Source of the DNA: Paracoccaceae bacterium
Lineage (GTDB): Bacteria; Pseudomonadota; Alphaproteobacteria; Rhodobacterales; Rhodobacteraceae
DNA: 11,933 nt
Reading direction: 5' to 3'
NCBI GenBank assembly: GCA_016764835.1
Contig: JAESRD010000171.1
Span: 1 to 11,933, forward strand
The notes under the pieces were generated by a model. That model had not been told where the DNA came from and ran no database searches. It saw nothing but the letters and a program-made list of their open reading frames with translations. The position numbers were made by a program, and so were the translations under genes. Shown piece by piece: positions 7,965-11,933 of the stretch (position 1 is the stretch's first letter; every line of letters starts with the position of its first letter).

Positions 7965-7991
7965 TATTTCACCACAACATTATCCTAACCT

Positions 7992-8807
7992 TCAACCTGT
8001 TCTAACAACAACATCCTCAATCCGCACAAGACGCGATACAAACGCGGCGATCCGCTGTGTCACAATATCGGGGTGATCCAGAAACGGTGCATGGCCGCAA
8101 TTATCAAGCATCAGGGTTTCAACCGGGGCGTAAGAACGGTCTTCAATTTCGGTAATCTGGGCCAGCGTTCCGTACGGGTCTTGGCGCCCTTGGATCGTCA
8201 AAGTTGGGATACGAAAATGGTCGATCACGTCGGCAATGTTCCAACTGACAAAATCGGGATGCAGCCAGCTGTCATTCCATCCGCAAAAAGTATTGTCAGG
8301 GTCGCGGTGGTATTTGCCCATGCGTTTTCGCAGATCGGTGTTCTCATAGGCCAGCTTAGCCTTGGCAATTTCGGCAAGCCCCATAGGCTCGGTAAAGAAA
8401 TGAGGCGCTATCAACACCTGCCCCCGCACCCGGTAATCGGCGACACTACCGGCATAAAGCGCGGCAATCGACGCGCCATCGCTATGGCCCAGTAATATGC
8501 AGCGCTGAACGCCAATTTGGTCTAGTACCTGCGGCAAAATTTCTGCTGCTTCGCGGCTCATATAATCGAGCGGGCGGGGCAAATCTGCAAGATCAGATTG
8601 GCCGTAACCAGCCCGCGCATAGACCAACACGCCGCAGCCGGTGGCCTGTGCCAGCTTGGCCGGAAAGTCACGCCAAAGCGCTACACAGCCGAGCCCCTCA
8701 TGCAGTAAAACTATTGTTATGGCACTGTCGGGAGATGGGCCATAACACTGATATTCAAGTGTTTTTCCATCCGCTATCAGCTTCGTGCTGCCTGTCCAAT
8801 CGGCCAT
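7992..8807 (-). CDS. Alpha/beta hydrolase in the benzoate-CoA ligase operon
   Basis: This is a 271-residue cytoplasmic alpha/beta-hydrolase-fold protein. The catalytic triad can be assigned as Ser109 in the nucleophile elbow GHSDGAS, Asp210 in GRQDPYGT and His239 in NCGHAPFLDHP. The oxyanion-hole strand end is LLHEGLG (34-40). There is no signal peptide. Its ATG (8805-8807) overlaps the ligase TAA as TAATG, so it is translationally coupled to benzoate-CoA ligase. That argues for a role in the same pathway, perhaps hydrolysing an ester, lactone or CoA-thioester side product. The actual substrate cannot be read from the sequence, and this superfamily is broad. The gene is intact and ends at TGA 7992-7994. 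Confidence 0.88.
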   Translation of the reverse strand: MADWTGSTKLIADGKTLEYQCYGPSPDSAITIVLLHEGLGCVALWRDFPAKLAQATGCGVLVYARAGYGQSDLADLPRPLDYMSREAAEILPQVLDQIGVQRCILLGHSDGASIAALYAGSVADYRVRGQVLIAPHFFTEPMGLAEIAKAKLAYENTDLRKRMGKYHRDPDNTFCGWNDSWLHPDFVSWNIADVIDHFRIPTLTIQGRQDPYGTLAQITEIEDRSYAPVETLMLDNCGHAPFLDHPDIVTQRIAAFVSRLVRIEDVVVRTG

Positions 8808-10345
8808 TAACCCATCTCTCTTAGCTTAAATCGTTGTATTTTTCCGGTCGCTGTTTTGGGCAAATCATCGACGACCTCCACCCAGCGCGGATACTTCCAT
8901 TTGCCAATCTTCTGTTTGACAAATTCCTTCAAATCACTAAGTGCGGCGGCATCCTGCCCCGATTTCAGAACAACAAATGCCTTGGGTTTTTCCAGCCCAT
9001 CCTCGTCGCGCGCGGCGACGACCGCCGCCTCCAAAATAGCCGGATGTGCCGCTAAAGCCTGCTCAACCTCAAACGGACTGACCCAAATGCCCGACACTTT
9101 AAACATGTCATCGGTACGCCCGCAGTAAATCAGGTTACCGGTCTCAGACATTTCATATTTGTCGCCGGTTCGGGTCCACTCGCCTTCAAACGTCGCCCGA
9201 GATTTGGCGCGTTGGTTCCAGTAATCTATCGCCGCAGATGCGCCGCGGACCAAAAGTTCGCCAACAACGCCAGTACCAACATCTTGCCCTTCCTCATCGA
9301 CCAGCCGGGTTTCATATCCCGGCACGGCCTTGCCGGACGAGCCGTATTCAATGTCATCCACTTTATTCGAGATGAAGATATGCAGCATTTCGGTAGAGCC
9401 GACACCGTCCAATATGTCGACGCCGAACAGCTTTTTCCACTTCTTGCCGATCTCAGCGGACAAAGCCTCACCGGCAGAAATACAGGTCCGAAATTGCGCG
9501 ACTGGCGGCCCGCCCGCCTCTTCCCAGTGATGGATCATCGCCGCGTAAAGAGTTGGCACGCCGCAGTAAATTGTCGGCTGGTGGGTCGCCAAAATCTCCG
9601 AAATACCTGCCGGGGTTGGCCGCCCATCCAAAAGAATTGCCGTCGCGCCGACAGACATAGGGAAGGACATGCCATTGCCCATTCCGTAGGCAAAAAACAA
9701 TTTGGCCGCAGAGAAAACAACGTCATCTTCGCGTATACCCAAGACCTGTGCGCCGTAAGTATCGCAGGTAACTTGCAAGGCGGCATGAACATGACGCACA
9801 CCTTTGGGCTGCCCGGTTGAACCCGATGAATAGAGCCAGAACGCTACTTCGTCTTCGCTACAAGGCACGGGGGTCTGGATAAGAGCGCCCTCCAGAAACT
9901 GATCATAATCAATCGTTTGGCTTGGCGCCTTGCCGATGACCACGATCTTGCGCAGGTCGGGGCAATCTTTTGTTGCAGGTAGAACCACCGGTAATAGCGC
10001 CTCTGAAACAAAGGCAATTGCCGCGCGGCTATCTTGCAAAATTGTGCGATAAACATCAGTGGCCAAAAGCGTGTTGAGCGGTATTGGCACCACACCCGCC
10101 TTGAGCGCCCCCCAGAATATCTCCGGGAACTCTAGTTGGTCGAGCACGAACATTGCGGCGCGTTCTTCACGCCGTATTCCGGCATTTGAAAGCGCATGCG
10201 CCACCCTGCCCGATGCTTCGGATAATGCCTGATAGGTGATTTCTCGACCCTTGGCATTGGCCTCTTTGAAAGCAATATTGCCCCCACGACCTTCGGCCAA
10301 ATGCCGTTCCAAAAACCAATTGGCTGCGTTTCCATTGTATGGCAT
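8807..10345 (-). CDS. bclA: Benzoate-CoA ligase
   Basis: This enzyme activates benzoate with ATP and CoA to benzoyl-CoA, the entry step of the pathway. The 512-residue protein is a normal-length member of the adenylate-forming ANL superfamily. The phosphate-binding loop is SSGSTGQPKG (173-182), followed by the FFAYGMGNG segment (217-225), GSTE (316-319), the hinge GRTDDMFKVSG (409-419) and the C-terminal catalytic Lys502 in PKTATGKIQR. FWLYSSGSTGQPKGVRHVH together with KLFFAYGMGNG is typical of the benzoate/4-hydroxybenzoate-CoA ligase subgroup. Benzoate is favoured over 4-hydroxybenzoate because the neighbours are box genes. The ATG has AAGGGA upstream and lies 31 bases behind the DUF4863 gene; the stop overlaps the hydrolase start. 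No lesion is visible. Confidence 0.93.
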   Translation of the reverse strand: MPYNGNAANWFLERHLAEGRGGNIAFKEANAKGREITYQALSEASGRVAHALSNAGIRREERAAMFVLDQLEFPEIFWGALKAGVVPIPLNTLLATDVYRTILQDSRAAIAFVSEALLPVVLPATKDCPDLRKIVVIGKAPSQTIDYDQFLEGALIQTPVPCSEDEVAFWLYSSGSTGQPKGVRHVHAALQVTCDTYGAQVLGIREDDVVFSAAKLFFAYGMGNGMSFPMSVGATAILLDGRPTPAGISEILATHQPTIYCGVPTLYAAMIHHWEEAGGPPVAQFRTCISAGEALSAEIGKKWKKLFGVDILDGVGSTEMLHIFISNKVDDIEYGSSGKAVPGYETRLVDEEGQDVGTGVVGELLVRGASAAIDYWNQRAKSRATFEGEWTRTGDKYEMSETGNLIYCGRTDDMFKVSGIWVSPFEVEQALAAHPAILEAAVVAARDEDGLEKPKAFVVLKSGQDAAALSDLKEFVKQKIGKWKYPRWVEVVDDLPKTATGKIQRFKLREMG

Positions 10346-10376
10346 GGTTTTTCCCTTAATTCTGTTCGAAATCCGG

Positions 10377-10844
10377 TTACCGCCCGGTAAATTCTATTGC
10401 TCCTTCGGGAAGCAAATACAAAACATATGCATCCCCCTCGGTGACGGTCGGGTGATGGTCTGATCCGGGGGGATAGACATACCACCCCTGCGAAAAACCA
10501 TCGAATTTGGCGGCCCCATCAATGGGGAATATCGCGCCGATTTCACCTTTTGGGTGAACATGATGCGGCCCTTACACATCCTTCATGCGCACGACATCAA
10601 CACTGAACGCGCCAGCTTCTTGGTCGGGCTTTAGCGCCCGGCCAAACTTGATGCCGCCGGCCTCATGGCGCATGAGCCAACCGTCTCGCTCGCCCTCGAC
10701 GCAAAGTGCAGCGATACGTTGAAATGTTTTCCCGTCTTTGGGAAACGCCGCATTAAGATGGTTAGCGAGGTCTTGATCGACCGCATGGTCAGAAATGCTT
10801 CGAGCAATTTCCCCCATCAATTCTGAGAATTCTTGAATAGACAT
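10377..10844 (-). pseudogene. DUF4863 / 4-hydroxylaminobenzoate lyase-like cupin protein, interrupted by in-frame TAA
   Basis: From ATG 10842-10844 (AGGGAG about eight bases upstream) the frame encodes 90 residues ending VVRMKDV. It then meets TAA at 10572-10574 and continues in the same frame to TAA at 10377-10379, for a total of 155 residues without counting the inner stop as a truncation. The part after the inner stop contains the cupin-like metal-site pattern GPHHVHPKGEIG and a second His-rich stretch, GSDHHP, so a protein ending at the first stop would lack them. The architecture fits DUF4863, a family that includes 4-hydroxylaminobenzoate lyase and is often found beside box genes, where its role is unknown. 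It is the first gene of the ligase operon. The 90-residue product alone is unlikely to be active. Confidence 0.8.
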
Positions 10845-10903
10845 TTGACGCTCTCCCTAAAAATATACTGCTAAATTTTGGGCAAAGAGTCACTCACAAA
10901 ATG

Positions 10904-10917
10904 AGCATAATAATGCC
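10904..10917 (-). promoter_or_regulatory. Operator-like palindrome upstream of the ligase operon, proximal site
   Basis: On the coding strand this reads GGCATTATTATGCT, with a perfect GCAT-TATT-ATGC inverted core. It matches the boxC-proximal site at 11 of 14 positions. It starts exactly 20 bases, about two helical turns, from the neighbouring site at 10924-10937, so a regulator could occupy both on the same face of the DNA. Confidence 0.4.
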
Positions 10918-10923
10918 TATTTC

Positions 10924-10937
10924 TGCAATATAACGCA
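10924..10937 (-). promoter_or_regulatory. Operator-like palindrome upstream of the ligase operon, distal site
   Basis: On the coding strand this reads TGCGTTATATTGCA, a TGCA-N6-TGCA pattern with one half-site base changed. It matches the boxC-proximal site at 11 of 14 positions. It contains the candidate -10 element TATATT, so a bound repressor would block the promoter. Confidence 0.45.
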
Positions 10938-10957
10938 CTTTTCTGAAATCATGACAA
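10927..10957 (-). promoter_or_regulatory. Candidate sigma-70-type promoter of the DUF4863-ligase-hydrolase operon
   Basis: On the coding strand a TTGTCA (10952-10957, 5/6 to TTGACA) and a TATATT (10927-10932, 5/6 to TATAAT) are separated by 19 bases. That spacing is longer than ideal, so the call is tentative. The -10 lies inside an operator-like palindrome, an arrangement common for repressors. Confidence 0.3.
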
Positions 10958-11089
10958 AGCGCAGCAAAATGCCGCGCCTGCCCGACTGACCGCGCCTGCC
11001 ATTATGCTTTTTCATAGAGGGGTCGAACGCCTATCAGTACAAAACTGACCCGGTTTTTAACCGCCGCGCGGCGCGCCAAGACCAGATCG

Positions 11090-11932
11090 CTACCACGGTA
11101 TGAGCATCAGCGTGATGAAGGGGAATGCCACCAAAAATACTACGCGAATAATGTCAGAAACCACAAAGAACATCACGGCTTTATAGGTCTCGACCATCGG
11201 CGTTTCGCGGTCCATTGCATTGATAATAAACAGGTTCATGCCCACCGGCGGCGTGATCAGACCAACCTCGACCACGATCAGCACCAAGATGCCAAACCAG
11301 ATGGCGACCTGTTCGGTGTTTAGCCGGTCCAGCGCGCCTTTGCTGACGCCTCTGATCTCGAGCGAGCGTACTTGGTCGCGGGTCAGCTCGGCCCCGGCGG
11401 CCAGCGTGTCTTGTATGTTTTGCAATATATCCGGCGCAAGCACGATCCCCTCTCGCAACGCTTCGGCCGCCCGCACGGCATGCAATTCAGCCATTGAGAC
11501 AAAGCCAAAATCGAGCTGCTGCATGACCGGCCAAAAGATAGGAATGGTCAGCAGGATCATCGACAATGAATCCATCAAACAGCCGAGCAATAGATAGAAG
11601 ATGAAGATCAAAACCAACACAACAACCGGGCTATAGCCTTGAGCAACAACCCAATTGGCAATTTCTTGCGGCACTTGGGTAAGCGCCAGAAACCCGTTAT
11701 AAAACGCCGCCCCGAGCACGATAAAAAAGATCATCGCGGTTGAACGCGCGGTTACATAGAAGCTTTCGGCCATGCTCGCACGGTTTAGCCCGCCATTGAA
11801 CCAAGCGATTAGCCCGGTGCCAAAGGCCCCCACTGCCGCACCTTCTGTCGGGGTGAACCAGCCGAGATAAATGCCGCCAACAACCATGCCAAAGACCAAC
11901 AAAACGGGCCAGACGGCCAAGAGTGCGCGGAA
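11090..11932 (-). CDS. TRAP transporter large permease subunit (DctM-like), C-terminal part, with hydrophilic insert
   Basis: The frame is open to the right edge; about 280 residues are present and the N-terminus lies outside. Several long hydrophobic segments and the motif GLITPPVGMNLFI near the end identify the large membrane subunit of a TRAP transporter. This class imports organic acids with a periplasmic binding protein, driven by an ion gradient. GGIYLGWFTPTEGAAVG at the left of the fragment is also family-typical. Between DFGF and NTEQVAIWFG (11321-11500) there is an extra hydrophilic stretch of about 60 residues where most relatives have only a short turn. It lies on the same strand as the ligase operon, with 245 bases between them. 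Benzoate or another aromatic acid is a reasonable substrate guess from context only. Binding-protein and small-subunit genes would be expected beyond the window. Confidence 0.87.
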   Translation of the reverse strand, partial: FRALLAVWPVLLVFGMVVGGIYLGWFTPTEGAAVGAFGTGLIAWFNGGLNRASMAESFYVTARSTAMIFFIVLGAAFYNGFLALTQVPQEIANWVVAQGYSPVVVLVLIFIFYLLLGCLMDSLSMILLTIPIFWPVMQQLDFGFVSMAELHAVRAAEALREGIVLAPDILQNIQDTLAAGAELTRDQVRSLEIRGVSKGALDRLNTEQVAIWFGILVLIVVEVGLITPPVGMNLFIINAMDRETPMVETYKAVMFFVVSDIIRVVFLVAFPFITLMLIPW

Positions 11933-11933
11933 C

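Larger units (their letters stand above)
7814..7991 (-). promoter_or_regulatory. AT-rich promoter region upstream of boxC
   Basis: These 178 bases separate the alpha/beta hydrolase stop from the boxC start and are far richer in A+T than the flanking genes. They hold two TGCA-N6-TGCA-like palindromes, listed separately. I see no convincing terminator for the upstream hydrolase gene, so read-through from the ligase operon into boxC is possible. No -35/-10 pair is clear enough to call. A GAGGA ribosome-binding site sits directly before the boxC ATG. Confidence 0.55.

Noticed and set aside
9212..9820. Long + strand frame (about 200 codons) opposite the benzoate-CoA ligase gene
   Set aside because: It lies entirely antisense to a strongly conserved gene, shows no family motif and has Cys/Arg/His-rich composition typical of a shadow frame. 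The same holds for + strand frames at 1908-2405, 2249-2749, 3737-4222 and 8073-8495.
3213..10844. Alternative genetic code or programmed stop-codon readthrough as the reason for inner stops
   Set aside because: TGA and TAA both end intact genes here (thioesterase and hydrolase TGA; boxB and ligase TAA). The stops are followed by A or G contexts with no known leaky signal, and no selenocysteine-like position is involved.
11041..11077. GC-rich palindromes (CGCCGCGCGGCG and GGCGCGCC) and a GGTT/AACC stem after the DctM stop, as a terminator
   Set aside because: On the transcribed strand the GC palindromes are followed by TTAAAAACC, not a T run, and the small stems are too weak to support a terminator call.
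1..11933. CRISPR arrays, insertion sequences, tRNA or rRNA genes
   Set aside because: I found no spaced direct repeats, transposase-like frames, terminal inverted repeats or recognisable RNA gene sequence on either strand.

Overview
The window looks like part of an alphaproteobacterial chromosome. This is inferred from gene content: a TRAP-type uptake permease, a flavoprotein hydroxylase paired with a DUF2783 protein, and a benzoate catabolic cluster. No RNA gene or other taxonomic marker is present, so the lineage is tentative. Coding DNA is moderately GC-rich, while the two promoter regions are strongly AT-rich.

Layout. (1) At the left edge, on the + strand, are the C-terminal end of an FAD-dependent aromatic hydroxylase-type protein and a 61-residue DUF2783 protein, joined by an ATGA overlap. 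They converge on everything else. (2) From 662 to 7813, on the - strand, transcription would run boxC, boxB, a 56-residue Cys-rich small protein, boxA, a hot-dog thioesterase, and a fused enoyl-CoA hydratase/3-hydroxyacyl-CoA dehydrogenase. (3) From 7992 to 10844, on the - strand, lie a DUF4863 cupin-like gene, benzoate-CoA ligase and an alpha/beta hydrolase. (4) At the right edge, on the - strand, is the C-terminal part of a TRAP transporter large permease (DctM) with an unusual hydrophilic insert.

Function. Together these encode aerobic benzoate degradation by the CoA-epoxide (box) route. The ligase makes benzoyl-CoA. BoxA/BoxB epoxidise it. BoxC opens the ring to 3,4-dehydroadipyl-CoA semialdehyde and formate. 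The fused hydratase/dehydrogenase is suited to later beta-oxidation-like steps. The thioesterase and alpha/beta hydrolase may relieve CoA trapping. The semialdehyde dehydrogenase (boxD), a thiolase and a boxR-type regulator are not in the window.

Main surprises. (a) Three pathway genes are broken although the sequence on both sides of each lesion is well conserved: boxC by an in-frame TGA, boxA by a one-base frameshift plus an in-frame TAA, and the DUF4863 gene by an in-frame TAA. boxB, the ligase, both hydrolases and the fused dehydrogenase are intact. This is either recent decay of the pathway or sequence error. (b) Both promoter regions carry 14-bp TGCA-N6-TGCA-like sites, four in all, resembling operators of the BzdR/BoxR regulators. 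(c) A small protein with a ferredoxin-like CX2CX2CX3C motif lies between boxB and boxA. (d) The end of boxB is followed by three tandem 16-bp copies of its own terminal codons.
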